Source: Oceanisphaera psychrotolerans (lineage in GTDB: Bacteria > Pseudomonadota > Gammaproteobacteria > Enterobacterales > Aeromonadaceae). Taken from it: DNA of 50,528 bases. Both the position numbers and the translations under genes were made by a program. Below, piece after piece: positions 34,330-46,597 of the stretch (positions are counted from its first letter, which is position 1; each line of letters begins with the position of its first letter). The stretch covers positions 1 through 50,528 of the forward strand of contig NZ_MDKE01000020.1 in the NCBI RefSeq assembly GCF_001870485.1, read 5' to 3'. The notes below the pieces were generated by a model. It was given only the letters and a program-made list of their open reading frames with translations, ran no database searches and had not been told where the DNA came from.

Positions 34330-36010
34330 AAAAATCCCTCGCGGAGTCCACTACCGGCGCTATGATGCCGGCCCGGATCACGAAATCACCGAAGGCTTCG
34401 CCTGCTTCCCGCTCGGCCGACCAGCGGCCGATAAGGGTATCCAGCTCTTCCAGGATCTGGGCGTCGGTGATGTTCTCCTTGTACATGCGCGGAATGCGGG
34501 TACCTTCCCGATTGCCGCCCAGGTGCAGGTTGTAGCGTCCCGGTGCCTTGCCCACCAGGCCGACTTCGGCCAGCATGGCCCGACCACAGCCGTTGGGACA
34601 ACCGGTGACCCGGAAAATGATGGCGTCGTCGGCCATGCCGTGCTTGGCCAGCAGGCCTTCGATGTCGGTGACATAGGCTGGCAGCATGCGCTCCGCCTCG
34701 GCCATCGCCAGCGGGCAGGTGGGCAGGGCCACACAGGCCATGGAGTTCTTGCGCTGCTCGGTGACGCTGTCTTCGAGCAGGCCGTGTTCACGCGCCAGCT
34801 GCTCGATATGGGCCTTGTCCTCGGCGGCGACGCCGGCGATGATCAGGTTCTGGTTGGCGGTCAGGCGGAAGTCGCCCTTGTGTACTTTGGCTATCTCGTT
34901 CATGCCGGTTTTCAGCTGCTTGCCCGGATAATCCAGAATTCGACCATTTTCGATAAACAGAGTCAGGTGATGCTTGCCATCGATGCCTTCGACCCAGCCG
35001 AAGCGATCACCACGACCGGTAAACTCGTAAGGGCGGCTGTCGGCAAACGCGATGCCGGCCCGCTTCTCGACTTCGGCCTTGAACACCTCGATGCCGACCC
35101 GCTCCAGGGTGTACTTGGTCTTGGCGTTCTTGCGGTTGCTGCGGTTACCCATGTCGCGCTGGGTGGTCACCACGGCGGCGGCCACTTCCAGGGTGTGCGA
35201 CAGCGGAATGAAGCCGAAGTCGGTGGCCTTGCGCGGATAGGTCGAGTTGTCGCCATGGGTCATGGCCAGCCCCCCCCCCACCAGCACGTTGAAGCCCACC
35301 AGCTTGCCGTTGTCGGCGATGGCCACGAAGTTCAGATCGTTGGCGTGCACGTCCACATCGTTCTGCGGCGGGATCACCACCGTGGTCTTGAACTTGCGCG
35401 GCAGATAGGTGGAGCCGAGGATCGGCTCTTCGTCCGGAGTGTCCAGCCGCTCCCCGTCCAGCCACAGCTCGGTATAGGCACGGGTCTTCGGCAGCAGGTG
35501 CTCGGAGATCTTCTTGGCCCACTCGTAGGCTTCCTGATGCAGCTCGGACTCGACCGGGTTGCTGGTACACAATACGTTGCGGTTGACGTCGCCGGCGGTG
35601 GCGATGGAGTCGATACCGGTGCTGTTCAGCACCTGATGCATGTGTTTGATGTCACGCTTGAGCACGCCGTGAAACTGGAAAGTCTGGCGGGTAGTCAGGC
35701 GAATGCTGCCGTAGATGCTGCTCTCTTCCGCAAACCGGTCGATCACCAGCCACTGCTCGGGGGTGATGATGCCACCGGGCAGACGGGCGCGCAGCATGAC
35801 GTTGTGCAGGGGCTCCAGCTTCTGGGCGGTACGCTCGTTGCGGATGTCGCGGTCGTCCTGCTGATACATGCCGTGGAAGCGGATCAGCTGGAAGTTGTCG
35901 CCGTTGAAGCCACCGGTCAGTTCGTCCTGCAGATCCTGCTCTATGGTGCCGCGCAGGAAATTGCTCTCGCGCTTGAGGCGCTCGTTGTCGGACAGTTTTT
36001 GTTCGCTCAT
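34307..36010 (-). CDS. cysI: Sulfite reductase hemoprotein beta subunit
   Basis: CysI reduces sulfite to sulfide with a coupled siroheme and 4Fe-4S cluster, receiving electrons from CysJ. The 567-residue protein (E. coli 570) carries the four cluster cysteines in [16 protein letters not shown] and [16 protein letters not shown] in its last third. Siroheme-contacting arginines lie in the [10 protein letters not shown] segment. Its ATG overlaps the cysJ stop by one base (TGATG), so translation is coupled. Siroheme comes from CysG, encoded downstream. Confidence 0.97.
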   Translation of the reverse strand: MSEQKLSDNERLKRESNFLRGTIEQDLQDELTGGFNGDNFQLIRFHGMYQQDDRDIRNERTAQKLEPLHNVMLRARLPGGIITPEQWLVIDRFAEESSIYGSIRLTTRQTFQFHGVLKRDIKHMHQVLNSTGIDSIATAGDVNRNVLCTSNPVESELHQEAYEWAKKISEHLLPKTRAYTELWLDGERLDTPDEEPILGSTYLPRKFKTTVVIPPQNDVDVHANDLNFVAIADNGKLVGFNVLVGGGLAMTHGDNSTYPRKATDFGFIPLSHTLEVAAAVVTTQRDMGNRSNRKNAKTKYTLERVGIEVFKAEVEKRAGIAFADSRPYEFTGRGDRFGWVEGIDGKHHLTLFIENGRILDYPGKQLKTGMNEIAKVHKGDFRLTANQNLIIAGVAAEDKAHIEQLAREHGLLEDSVTEQRKNSMACVALPTCPLAMAEAERMLPAYVTDIEGLLAKHGMADDAIIFRVTGCPNGCGRAMLAEVGLVGKAPGRYNLHLGGNREGTRIPRMYKENITDAQILEELDTLIGRWSAEREAGEAFGDFVIRAGIIAPVVDSARDFYASNYDI

Positions 36011-37809
36011 CAGTAAACATCCCTTTGGTAACGCTTGGCGCTGCGCAGCGCATCTACATATTCTTCAGCCTGCTCACGGCTCTTGTTGCCGTGCTCGGCT
36101 ACCAGCTCGACCAGTGCCTCCTGTACGTCCTTGGCCATCTTGTTGGCATCGCCGCAGACATAGAAGTGGGCACCCTGCTCCAGCCAGGCATAGACCTCGG
36201 CACCCTGCTCCTTGAGCTTGTGCTGCACATAGACTTTCTCGGCCTGATCCCGGCTGAAGGCCAGGGAGACCTTACTCAGCAGACCGCTTTTGACGTAACG
36301 CTGCCACTCGGTCTGATAGAGGAAGTCCTGGGTAAAGTGCGGATTACCGAAGAACAGCCAGTTCTGGCCGGCGGCATCCTGGGCTTCCCGCTCCTGCATG
36401 AAGGCGCGGAAGGGCGCGATGCCGGTACCCGGACCCACCATGATCACCGGCGTGTCACCATTGGCCGGCAGACGGAAGTTATCGTTATGTTCGATGAAGA
36501 CCCGTACCTGACCGCCTTCTGCCACCCGGTCGGCCAGGAAGGAAGAAGCACCACCGTTGCGTTGCTCGCCCTTCTGCTCGAAACGCACCACCCCCAGGGT
36601 CAGGTGCACTTCTTCGTCCACTTCGGCCTGAGAAGAGGCAATGGAATAGAGACGCGGTGTCAAACGGCGCAGGGCAGCCTGCAGCTGTTCGGCGGTCAGT
36701 TTGGCTTTCTTCTCCCGGGCGATATCCAGGATCTGATGGTTGGCACAGTACTCGCGCAGGGCGGCCTTGTCTTCCACCAGTTTTTGCAGCTTCTTGGCAC
36801 CGGACAGTTCGGCGTAGGCCTGTACGAAACTGGCATAGCCCTGGGTCAGCTCATAATGGTTGATCAGCGCCTCGCGAATCGACAGCATCTCGTCATCCAC
36901 CTTCACCTTGACCTCGGCGTCGATACCGAGCTGCTCCAGCAGCGCATCCACCAGGGCTGCGTCGTTGGCAAACCAGACGCCCAGTGCATCGCCGGGCTGG
37001 TAGGTCAGACCCGAGTCTTCCAGAGAAATCTCGATATGGCGGATATCCTTGTCGGAATCCCGGCCGGTGATCTTCTGGTTGGTAATCAGTTCGGCGGTGA
37101 ACGGACGCTTCTTGCTGTAGAGGCTGGCGCTCCCCTGGGTCAGGCTGGTCACCGGGGCCGCATGATTGGCCGCCTCCACCTGCAACGCGTCTTTCAACAG
37201 CGCCACTGCAGACTGGCTCCAGCCCTGGGCGTCACCTTCGTAATCCACGTCGCAGTCGAGCCTGCCCAGCAAGGGCGTGGCACCGGCCTTCTGCAGATAC
37301 TCGTCGAAGTCCTTGCCGGTCTGGCAGAAGAATTCGTAGGAGGAATCCCCCAGTGCCAGCACCCCGTAGTGCAGGCCGTCCAGCTTGCCGACCTTGCCGG
37401 CTTTCAGCTGCTTGTGGAACTCGATGGCATCATCGGGCGGCTCACCCTCGCCGTTGGTGCTGGTGACAATCAGCACATGCGTCTCTTTCTTGAGCTGCTT
37501 GACCTTGTAATCGGCCACGTTGAACAGATCGACGGCCACACCAGCCGCTCCGGCCTGCGCCTTGAGCTCCTCGGCCACGCCCTTGGCGTTACCGGTCTGA
37601 GAGGCATAGAGGATGGTCAGCTTGCCCGCCGACTGGGCGCCGGCGGCAGGCGCCGCCGTGACAGCCTGGCCCTGCTGGCTGATACCGTAGAAATAACCGC
37701 TGACCCAGGCCAGCTGGGTGGCACTCAGCTCGGCAGCCACCTGAGTGAGTTTATGGACTTGCTGTTCATTCAGCGGGCTGGCTGCCGCCGCGAGTTCCTT
37801 TAAAAGCAT
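36010..37809 (-). CDS. cysJ: Sulfite reductase flavoprotein alpha subunit
   Basis: CysJ passes electrons from NADPH through FAD and FMN to CysI. The 599-residue protein has a flavodoxin domain ([17 protein letters not shown], then [12 protein letters not shown] and [10 protein letters not shown]). An FAD domain (RLYSIASS) and an NADPH domain ([29 protein letters not shown]) follow, ending in DVY as in E. coli. ATG 37809 is preferred; an in-frame GTG lies 5 codons upstream. It opens cysJIH and is preceded by the 24-nt element shared with cysG. Confidence 0.96.
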   Translation of the reverse strand: MLLKELAAAASPLNEQQVHKLTQVAAELSATQLAWVSGYFYGISQQGQAVTAAPAAGAQSAGKLTILYASQTGNAKGVAEELKAQAGAAGVAVDLFNVADYKVKQLKKETHVLIVTSTNGEGEPPDDAIEFHKQLKAGKVGKLDGLHYGVLALGDSSYEFFCQTGKDFDEYLQKAGATPLLGRLDCDVDYEGDAQGWSQSAVALLKDALQVEAANHAAPVTSLTQGSASLYSKKRPFTAELITNQKITGRDSDKDIRHIEISLEDSGLTYQPGDALGVWFANDAALVDALLEQLGIDAEVKVKVDDEMLSIREALINHYELTQGYASFVQAYAELSGAKKLQKLVEDKAALREYCANHQILDIAREKKAKLTAEQLQAALRRLTPRLYSIASSQAEVDEEVHLTLGVVRFEQKGEQRNGGASSFLADRVAEGGQVRVFIEHNDNFRLPANGDTPVIMVGPGTGIAPFRAFMQEREAQDAAGQNWLFFGNPHFTQDFLYQTEWQRYVKSGLLSKVSLAFSRDQAEKVYVQHKLKEQGAEVYAWLEQGAHFYVCGDANKMAKDVQEALVELVAEHGNKSREQAEEYVDALRSAKRYQRDVY

Positions 37810-37842
37810 GACATTCACTTCCACTTTTCCAGATAACCGACA

Positions 37843-37893
37843 GCTTAAGCCAGGTCAGCGATAAAGAATAAAGAATAAAAGATGATTTTTTAT
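37843..37893 (-). promoter_or_regulatory. cysJIH promoter with candidate CysB-binding element
   Basis: The 24-nt element at 37870-37893 (minus strand ATAAAAAATCAT...TATTCTTT) differs from the cysG copy at two positions. A weak -10 (TTAAGC, 37843-37848) lies 21 bases downstream, the same spacing as at cysG, and the ATG follows after another 33. A weak -10 beneath an activator site is typical of CysB-dependent promoters. Confidence 0.6.
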
Positions 37894-37911
37894 ACTTATA
37901 AGGAATATAAG

Positions 37912-37990
37912 TGAGATGAGGTGTGAGGTGAAACAAGCAAGCCTGGCGCGGAGATTGTTTTTCTCCTTACCCCTTCACGGCTCACTTCTC
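37912..37990. repeat. Degenerate GTGAGG/CCTCAC inverted repeat, copy 2
   Basis: gagatgaggtgtgaggtga (37913-37931) is partly complementary to ttcacggctcacttctc (37974-37990), with unrelated sequence between. The left arm resembles the start of the element at 31926. It lies between the rpoC terminator and the cysJ promoter. Confidence 0.35.
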
Positions 37991-38024
37991 GCCAAATAAA
38001 AAAGGGCCCCTTGCGGGAGCCCTT
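37991..38024 (-). terminator. Rho-independent terminator of rpoBC
   Basis: The arms aagggcccc and gggagccctt around ttgc (about 38002-38024) form a strong stem with one mismatch. On the minus strand TTTTTTATTT follows. It lies 25 bases beyond the rpoC stop. Confidence 0.85.
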
Positions 38025-38048
38025 GTCTTATCAGCGAGTCGAGATAAC

Positions 38049-41000
38049 TTATTCTTCGTTGCCGCCAGCCGCGTTCAGCAGGTTGGCCAGGTTCTGTTCG
38101 GCTTCATCTGCCGAAATCTGAACCGGCTGCTCCGGATTGCGGTTGGCGTGACGGCCCTGATGGTAGGCGAAACCGGTACCGGCAGGTACCAGACGGCCCA
38201 CTATCACGTTCTCTTTCAGACCGCGCAAATCGTCTACCTTGCCGGAAACGGCTGCTTCGGTCAGCACTCGGGTGGTTTCCTGGAAGGACGCCGCCGAGAT
38301 GAACGATTCGGTGCTCAGAGACGCCTTGGTGATACCCATCAGTACGTGACGGAAGCTGATAGGCTGCTTGCCCTCGGCTTCCAGCGCACGGTTGGCCTGA
38401 CGGATACGAACCACTTCGGCCTGTTCACTGGTGATGAAATCGGAGTCACCGGCATTCAGGATCTCGGCACGACGCAGCATCTGACGAACGATGGTCTCGA
38501 TGTGCTTGTCGTTGATCTTAACGCCCTGCAGACGGTAAACCTCCTGCACCTCGTTGACGATGTAGTTCGCCACCGGGCTGATACCGCGCAGACGCAGGAT
38601 ATCGTGCGGAGATTCCGGACCATCGGCCAGGACTTCGCCTTTTTCGACCTTTTCACCTTCGAACACGTTGAGGTGACGCCACTTCGGAATCATCTCTTCG
38701 TAGGCATCGCCACCTTCCAGCGGAGTAATGACCAGACGGCGCTTGCCTTTGGTCTCTTTACCGAAGGAAATGGTACCGGATACCTCGGCCAGAATGGCCG
38801 GCTCTTTCGGCTGACGCGCTTCGAACAGGTCGGCAACCCGCGGCAGACCACCGGTAATATCCTTGGTACCGCTGGACTCCTGCGGGATACGCGCAACCGC
38901 GTCACCCACGTTCACCATGGCACCATCTTCCAGGCTGACGATGGCACGGCCAGGCAGGAAGTACAGCGCGGACAGGTCGGTACCGGGGATGAACACATCC
39001 TTGCCGGCATCGTCGACCAGTTTCACGGTCGGACGCAGCTCTTTACCGGCGCTGGGACGTTCGTTGACGTCCATCACCACGATGCTGGACAGACCGGTCA
39101 GTTCATCGGTCTGACGGCTGATGGTCACTCCATCGATCATGTCGATGAACTTGATGCGACCGGCCACTTCGGTAACGATCGGGTGAGTGTGCGGATCCCA
39201 GGTTGCAACAACCTGACCAACCTGCACGGTTTCACCGTCGGCTTTATCCAGCAGCGCACCGTAAGGCAGCTTGTGGTTTTCCCGGGTCTGACCCATCTCG
39301 TCGATGATGGTCAGTTCGGAAGAGCGCGACACGATAACGGTCTTGCCGTCGGCATTGGTAACGAACTTGGCGTTCTGCAGCTTGACGGTACCGGCGTTCT
39401 TCACCTGGATACTGTTTTCTGCCGCCGCCCGCGACGCCGCACCACCGATGTGGAAGGTCCGCATGGTCAGCTGGGTACCGGGTTCACCGATGGACTGGGC
39501 GGCGATAACACCGACCGCCTCACCCTGGTTCACCAGGTGGCCACGCGCCAGGTCACGACCGTAACAGTGGGCACAGACGCCGTGGTCGTTATCACAGGTG
39601 ATAACGGAGCGTACCTTGACCCGGTCGACGGAATTCTCTTCCAGCTCGTCACACCACTTCTCGTCGAGCAGGGTGTTACGGGCAACCATGATTTCGTCTT
39701 CGGTACCCGGCTTGATCACGTCTTCCGCAACCACTCGGCCCAGCACCCGCTCACGCAGGGGCTCAACCACGTCACCGCCTTCGATCAGCGGGGTCATCCA
39801 CAGACCTTCGCGGGTGCCACAGTCATCGGTGGTGATCACCAGATCCTGAGCCACATCCACCAGACGACGAGTCAGGTAACCGGAGTTCGCGGTCTTCAGT
39901 GCGGTATCCGCCAGACCCTTACGAGCACCGTGAGTCGAGATGAAGTACTGCAGTACGTTCAGACCTTCGCGGAAGTTCGCGATGATGGGCGTTTCGATGA
40001 TGGAGCCATCCGGCTTGGCCATCAGACCACGCATACCCGCCAACTGACGGATCTGGGCGGCACTACCCCGGGCGCCGGAGTCGGCCATCATGAAGATGCT
40101 GTTGAACGAGTCCTGCAGCTCTTCCTTGCCGTCACGGTTGATCACCACGTCTTTCGACAGGTTTTCCATCATCGCCTTGGACACCCGCTCGTTAGCGCTG
40201 GCCCAGATATCGATAACCTTGTTGTAACGCTCGCCGGCGGTAACCAGACCAGACTGGAACTGCTCCTGAATCTCGGTTACTTCCGCTTCGGCTTCGTCGA
40301 TGATGTCTTTCTTGGCATCCGGGATCACCATGTCGTTGATACCGACAGATACGCCGGACAGGGTGGCGTAATGGAAACCGGTATACATCAGCTGGTCGGC
40401 GAAGATAACGGAATCTTTCAGACCCAGACGACGGTAACAGCCGTTCAGCAGCTTGGAGATCTGCTTCTTGCCCATGGCCTGATCGATCATTTCGAAGGGC
40501 AGACCCTTGGGCACGACCAGAGACAGGATGGCACGACCGATGGTGGTGTCGCGAATGGCAGTACGCTTGACCACTTCACCGTCTTCCATTTTCTCGAAGT
40601 CGGTGATCCGTACCTTGACCCGGGCGTGCAGCTCGGCGTGGCCGGCACGATAGACCTTTTCGGCCTCTTTCGCGCTGGTAAGCAGCATGCCTTCGCCCTT
40701 GGCGTTGATCTTGTCGCGGGTCATGTAATACAGACCCAGTACCACGTCCTGAGAAGGAACGATGATAGGTTCGCCGTTGGCCGGTGACAGGATGTTGTTG
40801 GTGGACATCATCAGGGCACGGGCTTCGAGCTGGGCTTCGATGGTCAGCGGTACGTGGACCGCCATCTGGTCACCATCGAAGTCGGCGTTATAGGCCGCAC
40901 ACACCAGGGGGTGCAGCTGAATCGCCTTACCTTCGATCAGCACGGGTTCGAACGCCTGGATACCCAGACGGTGCAAGGTCGGCGCCCGGTTCAGCAGTAC

Positions 41001-42260
41001 CGGGTGTTCGCGGATGACGTCGTCCAGGATATCCCAGACCACGGCTTCCTCGCGCTCGACCATCTTCTTGGCCGCCTTGATGGTGGTGGCCAGGCCGCGG
41101 GCTTCCAGCTTGCCGTAGATGAAGGGCTTGAACAGCTCCAGCGCCATCTTCTTGGGCAGACCGCACTGATGCAGACGCAGGGTCGGACCCACGGTAATAA
41201 CGGAACGACCGGAGTAGTCGACGCGCTTACCCAGCAGGTTCTGACGGAAACGACCCTGTTTACCCTTGATCATGTCGGCCAGGGACTTCAGCGGGCGCTT
41301 GTTGGAGCCGGTGATGGCACGGCCACGACGACCGTTGTCCAGCAGGGCATCCACCGATTCCTGCAGCATCCGCTTTTCGTTGCGCACGATGATATCGGGT
41401 GCAGCCAGGTCCAGCAGGCGCTTCAGACGGTTGTTACGGTTGATGACACGACGATACAGATCGTTCAGATCCGAGGTCGCGAAACGACCGCCGTCCAGCG
41501 GTACCAGCGGACGCAGGTCCGGCGGCAACACGGGCAGCACTGTCATGACCATCCACTCGGGCTTGTTGCCGGAGAAATGGAAGGCTTCCATCAGCTTGAA
41601 GCGTTTGGTAATTTTCTTGCGCTTGGTTTCGGAGTTGGTCTGACCCAGCTCTTCGCGCATGGTGTTGATTTCGCTTTCCAGATCGATGTCGCGCAGCAAG
41701 GCCAGTACGGCCTCGGCACCCATCTTGGCGTCGAATTCATCACCCCATTCTTCCAGCGCGTCCAGGTACTGTTCTTCAGACAGCATCTGGCCCCGCTCCA
41801 GGTTAGTCATACCCGGCTCGATCACCACGAAGGATTCGAAGTACAACACCCGCTCGATATCGCGCAGGGTCATGTCCATCAGCAGACCGATACGGCTGGG
41901 CAGGGACTTCAAAAACCAGATATGGGCAACCGGGCTGGCCAGCTCGATGTGACCCATGCGCTCGCGGCGCACCTTGGTCTGGGTAACTTCAACGCCGCAC
42001 TTTTCGCAGATAACACCGCGATGCTTGAGGCGCTTGTACTTACCACACAGACACTCATAGTCCTTGACCGGACCGAAAATCCGGGCACAGAAAAGGCCGT
42101 CACGCTCCGGCTTGAAGGTACGGTAATTGATGGTCTCAGGCTTCTTGACTTCGCCATAGGACCAAGAGCGGATCATGTCGGGCGAAGCCAGACCGATTTT
42201 GATACCGTCAAACTCTTCAGTCTTACTCTGCGCTTTCAAAAACTTAAGCAAGTCTTTCAC
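38049..42260 (-). CDS. rpoC: RNA polymerase beta' subunit
   Basis: RpoC carries the catalytic magnesium site of RNA polymerase. The protein is 1403 residues (E. coli 1407) and intact. The active site is NADFDGDQM, the N-terminal zinc site is C70, C72, C85 and C88, the same positions as E. coli, and the second zinc site lies in [15 protein letters not shown]. The trigger loop region [12 protein letters not shown] is present. The start is GTG at 42260 with GGAG 7 bases upstream. It follows rpoB after 85 bases that contain a GC-rich hairpin. Confidence 0.98.
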   Translation of the reverse strand: MKDLLKFLKAQSKTEEFDGIKIGLASPDMIRSWSYGEVKKPETINYRTFKPERDGLFCARIFGPVKDYECLCGKYKRLKHRGVICEKCGVEVTQTKVRRERMGHIELASPVAHIWFLKSLPSRIGLLMDMTLRDIERVLYFESFVVIEPGMTNLERGQMLSEEQYLDALEEWGDEFDAKMGAEAVLALLRDIDLESEINTMREELGQTNSETKRKKITKRFKLMEAFHFSGNKPEWMVMTVLPVLPPDLRPLVPLDGGRFATSDLNDLYRRVINRNNRLKRLLDLAAPDIIVRNEKRMLQESVDALLDNGRRGRAITGSNKRPLKSLADMIKGKQGRFRQNLLGKRVDYSGRSVITVGPTLRLHQCGLPKKMALELFKPFIYGKLEARGLATTIKAAKKMVEREEAVVWDILDDVIREHPVLLNRAPTLHRLGIQAFEPVLIEGKAIQLHPLVCAAYNADFDGDQMAVHVPLTIEAQLEARALMMSTNNILSPANGEPIIVPSQDVVLGLYYMTRDKINAKGEGMLLTSAKEAEKVYRAGHAELHARVKVRITDFEKMEDGEVVKRTAIRDTTIGRAILSLVVPKGLPFEMIDQAMGKKQISKLLNGCYRRLGLKDSVIFADQLMYTGFHYATLSGVSVGINDMVIPDAKKDIIDEAEAEVTEIQEQFQSGLVTAGERYNKVIDIWASANERVSKAMMENLSKDVVINRDGKEELQDSFNSIFMMADSGARGSAAQIRQLAGMRGLMAKPDGSIIETPIIANFREGLNVLQYFISTHGARKGLADTALKTANSGYLTRRLVDVAQDLVITTDDCGTREGLWMTPLIEGGDVVEPLRERVLGRVVAEDVIKPGTEDEIMVARNTLLDEKWCDELEENSVDRVKVRSVITCDNDHGVCAHCYGRDLARGHLVNQGEAVGVIAAQSIGEPGTQLTMRTFHIGGAASRAAAENSIQVKNAGTVKLQNAKFVTNADGKTVIVSRSSELTIIDEMGQTRENHKLPYGALLDKADGETVQVGQVVATWDPHTHPIVTEVAGRIKFIDMIDGVTISRQTDELTGLSSIVVMDVNERPSAGKELRPTVKLVDDAGKDVFIPGTDLSALYFLPGRAIVSLEDGAMVNVGDAVARIPQESSGTKDITGGLPRVADLFEARQPKEPAILAEVSGTISFGKETKGKRRLVITPLEGGDAYEEMIPKWRHLNVFEGEKVEKGEVLADGPESPHDILRLRGISPVANYIVNEVQEVYRLQGVKINDKHIETIVRQMLRRAEILNAGDSDFITSEQAEVVRIRQANRALEAEGKQPISFRHVLMGITKASLSTESFISAASFQETTRVLTEAAVSGKVDDLRGLKENVIVGRLVPAGTGFAYHQGRHANRNPEQPVQISADEAEQNLANLLNAAGGNEE

Positions 42261-42288
42261 GTTAGTCTCCTGTGAGGAGTTCTACCTG

Positions 42289-42320
42289 GGCGCCCCAGTT
42301 CCCAAAAGAAAGGGGGCGCC
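42289..42320 (-). other. GC-rich hairpin in the rpoB-rpoC gap
   Basis: ggcgcccc (42289-42296) and ggggcgcc (42313-42320) form an 8-bp stem with a 16-base loop. No T run follows, so it is not a standard terminator. It may be a processing or stability element. Confidence 0.4.
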
Positions 42321-42345
42321 GTTATTTCCGAGGCAGTCTGTCGCC

Positions 42346-45300
42346 TTAACTTTCGTCCAGCTCGATGTTGATACCGAGGGAGCGGATTTCCTTCAACAAT
42401 ACGTTGAAGGACTCGGGCATGCCCGGCTCCATGCGGTGATCGCCGTCCACGATGTTCTTGTACATCTTGGTCCGGCCGTTTACATCGTCCGACTTGACGG
42501 TCAGCATTTCCTGCAGAGTATAGGCGGCACCGTATGCTTCCAGTGCCCACACTTCCATCTCACCGAAACGCTGACCACCGAACTGGGCTTTACCGCCCAG
42601 TGGCTGCTGGGTAACCAGACTGTAGGAGCCGGTAGAACGGGCATGCATCTTGTCGTCCACCAGGTGGTTCAACTTCAGCATGTACATATAGCCCACGGTG
42701 ACCGGACGCTCGAAGGTGTTACCGGTACGACCGTCGAACAGGGTGATCTGACCGGATTCCGGCAGATCAGCCAGCTTCAGCAGGCGTTTGATCTCGTGTT
42801 CGCGAGCACCGTCAAAGGCCGGCGTGGCAATCGGCATACCCTTGCGCAGGTTGTTGGCCAGCACCCGGACTTCTTCGTCGCTGAAAGTGGACAGATCCAC
42901 TTTCTGCTGCACGTTGTCACCCAGATTGTAGACTTCCTGAATGAATTCACGCAGACGAGCCAGCTCCTGCTGTTCCTTGATCATGCGGTCGATCTTCTCA
43001 CCGATACCCTTGGCCGCCAGGCGAGGTGCGTTTCGAGGATCTGACCGATGTTCATCCGCGATGGTACGCCCAGCGGGTTGAGCACGATATCAACCGGGGT
43101 GCCGTGTTCGTCGTGCGGCATGTCTTCCACCGGTACTATGGTAGAGATAACACCCTTGTTACCGTGACGACCGGCCATCTTGTCACCCGGCTGAATGCGA
43201 CGCTTGACCGCCAGGTAAACCTTGACGATTTTCAGTACGCCCGGTGCGAGATCATCGCCCTGGGTGATTTTGCGACGCTTGTTTTCGAACTTCTTATCGA
43301 AGTCCGCTTTCAGCTCGGCATGCTGCTCGGCGAGCTGTTCCAGCTCGATTTGCTTGGCTTCGTCATCAATCGCCTGTTCCAGCAACTTGTTACGGGCAAT
43401 TTTCTCGACCCGCTCGGCACTCTCGCCGGAGGCGATCAGCACGGAACGAGCCCGGGCGTAGATGCCGTCTTCGAGGATGTTGAATTCCTCGGTCAGGTCT
43501 TTCTTGGCCTGCTTGAGCTGCATGTGCTCGATGTCCTGAGCACGCTTGTCTTTTTCCACACCATCGCGGGTAAAGACCTGCACGTCGATCACGGTACCGT
43601 ATACCGAGTTCGGCACCCGCAGGGAAGAGTCCTTAACATCGGACGCCTTCTCACCGAAGATGGCTCGCAGCAGCTTCTCCTCGGGGGTCAGCTGGCTTTC
43701 ACCTTTCGGGGTTACCTTGCCGACCAGGATGTCGCCGGGCTGCATTTCTGCACCCACATAGACGATACCGGACTCATCCAGCTTGCTCAGCGCCGCTTCA
43801 CCCACGTTGGGGATGTCGGCAGTGATCTCTTCCGGACCCAGCTTGGTGTCACGGGATATACAAGTCAGTTCCTGAATGTGAATGGTGGTCAGGCGATCTT
43901 CCTGTACCAGCCGCTCGTTCAGCAGGATGGAGTCTTCGAAGTTGTAACCGTTCCAGGGCATGAAGGCGACGCGCAGGTTCTGACCCAGCGCCAGTTCGCC
44001 CAGATCGGTGGACGGGCCATCGGCCAGTACATCACCGCCCAGTACCCGCTCGCCCGGCATCACGCAAGGACGCTGGTTGATACAGGTGTTCTGGTTGGAA
44101 CGGGTGTATTTGGTCAGGTTATAGATGTCGATACCGGCTTCGCCCGGCAGCATCTCTTCTTCATTGACCTTGACCACGATACGGGAAGCATCGACATAGT
44201 CGACGATACCGCCACGCTTGGAGACCACGGTCACACCGGAGTCTACCGCTACCGCGCGCTCGATACCGGTACCCACCAGCGGCTTGTCGGCGCGCAGGGT
44301 CGGTACAGCCTGACGTTGCATGTTCGAACCCATCAGGGCTCGGTTGGCATCATCGTGCTCGAGGAAGGGGATCAACGAGGCGGCGACCGACACGATTTGC
44401 TGCGGGCTCACGTCCATGTACTGGACCTGATCGGCATTCATGTAGGTGGCTTCGCCCTTGTGACGGGACGGTACCAGTTCATCCAGCAGACGGCCGTTCT
44501 CATCGATGGCCGCGTTGGCCTGGGCGATCACGAAGTGACCTTCCTCGATGGCGGACAGGTAATCCACTTCGTCGGTGATCTGGCTGTCGACCACTTTACG
44601 ATACGGGGTCTCGAGGAAACCGTATTCATTGGTACGCGAATAGCATGCCAGTGAGTTGATCAGACCGATGTTCGGACCTTCAGGCGTTTCGATAGGACAC
44701 AGGCGACCGTAGTGGGTCGGGTGTACGTCTCGAACTTCGAAGCCGGCACGCTCACGGGTCAGACCGCCCGGGCCCAGGGCCGAAATACGGCGCTTGTGGG
44801 TCACTTCCGACAGCGGGTTGTTCTGATCCATGAACTGGGACAGCTGGCTGGAGCCGAAGAATTCCTTAACGGCAGCCGAAATCGGCTTGGCGTTAATGAG
44901 ATCCTGCGGCATCAGGGTGTCCAGATCGCCCAGCGACAGACGCTCTTTGACCGCCCGCTCGACGCGGACCAGACCGACGCGGAACTGGTTCTCGGCCATC
45001 TCGCCCACGGAGCGGATACGACGGTTACCCAGGTGGTCGATATCGTCCACTTCGTCGTTACCGTTACGGATGGCGATCAACTGCTTCATCACGTCGACGA
45101 TATCGGACTTGGTCAGGGTGCCGGCACCGTTTGATTCTTCACGGAACAGGCGACGGTTGAACTTCATCCGGCCCACGGTGGACAGATCGTAACGATCTTC
45201 GGAGAAGAACAGGTTCTCGAACAGGGTCTCGGCCGCTTCGCGGGTCGGCGGCTCGCCCGGACGCATCATGCGATAGATTTCCACCAGTGCCTCGAGGCGG

Positions 45301-46373
45301 CTGTTGGAAGAATCGATACGCAGGGTCTCGGACATGTAGGCGCCGTGATCCAGTTCGTTGGTGAACAGGGTTTCGAACTGCTTGATGCCGGACACAGACA
45401 GGTTGGCCAGGTTTTCCAGGCTCAGCTCGCTGTTGGCGGCAATGATCACTTCACCGGTATCGGCGTTGATGTAATCCTTGGCAGCCACTTTACCGACGGC
45501 ATATTCCACCGGTACTTCAATCTGTTCAATGCCAGCTTTTTCGAGCTGACGGATGTGGCGAGCGGTAATACGGCGGCCGGTTTCCACCAGCACTTCACCA
45601 TTCACCAGAATGTCGAAGGAGGCGGTGTCGCCACGCAGGCGCTCAGGCTTGAGCTCCATCATCAACTTGCCATCCATCACTTCGAAACGGGTGGTTTCGA
45701 AGAAAGTACCCAGGATGTCTTCGGTGGTGAACTCAAGCGCACGCAAAATGATCGACGCAGGCAGCTTGCGACGACGGTCGATACGAACGAACAGGTTGTC
45801 TTTCGCATCAAACTCAAAATCGAGCCAGGAACCACGGTAGGGGATCACGCGTGCGTTGTACAAGACCTTACCGGAAGAGTGGGTCTTGCCGCGATCGTGA
45901 TCGAAAAACACACCCGGGCTGCGGTGCAGCTGGGAGACAATTACCCGCTCGGTACCGTTGATCACGAAGGTACCGTTTTCAGTCATGAGCGGGATTTCGC
46001 CCATGTAGACTTCTTGCTCTTTGATGTCCTTGACAGTACCGGCCGCAGCCTCTCTGTCATACAGGACCATACGCAACTTGACGCGCAGGGGCGCCGAGTA
46101 GGTCACGCCACGGATTTGACATTCCTGAACGTCAAACACGGGCTCACCCAGGCGGAAACTGACATACTGCAACTCGGCAGTGCCAGAATAGCTGGTGATG
46201 GGGAAAACGCTGCGGAAAGCCGCTTCCAGACCGTACTCGCCTTGCGGATCTGCTTCAATAAACTGTTTGAAGGAGTCAAGCTGGATTGATAGCAGGTAAG
46301 GCGTGTCCAAGACCTGGTCACGCTTACCGAAGTCCTTACGAATGCGCTTTTTCTCTGTGTAAGAGTAAACCAT
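42346..46373 (-). CDS. rpoB: RNA polymerase beta subunit, with one-base frameshift in this sequence
   Basis: The frame from ATG 46373 ([18 protein letters not shown]) runs to GQILETHL, then shifts and stops at 42981. The rest ([18 protein letters not shown] to NIELDES) continues in the neighbouring frame to 42346. One base is missing at 43021-43022 (minus strand ctc-gc-ctg). Restoring it gives [17 protein letters not shown] and exactly 1342 residues, the E. coli length. The rifampicin pocket reads [21 protein letters not shown] and keeps the sensitive-type residues. As rpoB is essential, this is almost certainly a sequence error and I annotate it as one functional gene. Confidence 0.95.
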
Positions 46374-46529
46374 AGGGTTCCTCAGCTCGCTGATAAGTGA
46401 CCCACTCTGTCCAAATGGGACAGCTCTAAAAACATCGTTTTTTGTCAGACCGGACGTCTCGACAACACCCGGTGGCTGGTACAACAAGAGGCACAAACGA
46501 TGTGAAAATTCCTCTCATCCCACAGCGCA

Positions 46530-46561
46530 AAAGGGCCGGTGAATAAAGATTCACCAGCCCT
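46530..46561 (-). terminator. Attenuator between rplL and rpoB
   Basis: gggccggtgaat (46533-46544) pairs with attcaccagccc (46549-46560) in a 12-bp stem with one mismatch, followed on the minus strand by TTTT. A partial terminator at this place, letting only some transcripts enter rpoBC, is known in E. coli; the same role is inferred. Confidence 0.7.
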
Positions 46562-46597
46562 AGCCTGATTACTCAGGCCGCTAAGCTATAGAATAGC

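Noticed and set aside
36025-37803. Plus-strand open frame of about 590 codons opposite cysJ, and similar long frames opposite cysI (34523-36016), mpl (29193-30107) and rpoB (43026-44654).
   Set aside because: These are codon-bias shadows of conserved minus-strand genes, without domains or ribosome sites.
38148-40787. Very long open frame on the plus strand opposite rpoC (about 880 codons).
   Set aside because: It is the mirror of rpoC in GC-rich DNA; the sequence is low in recognisable motifs and rpoC on the other strand is unmistakable.
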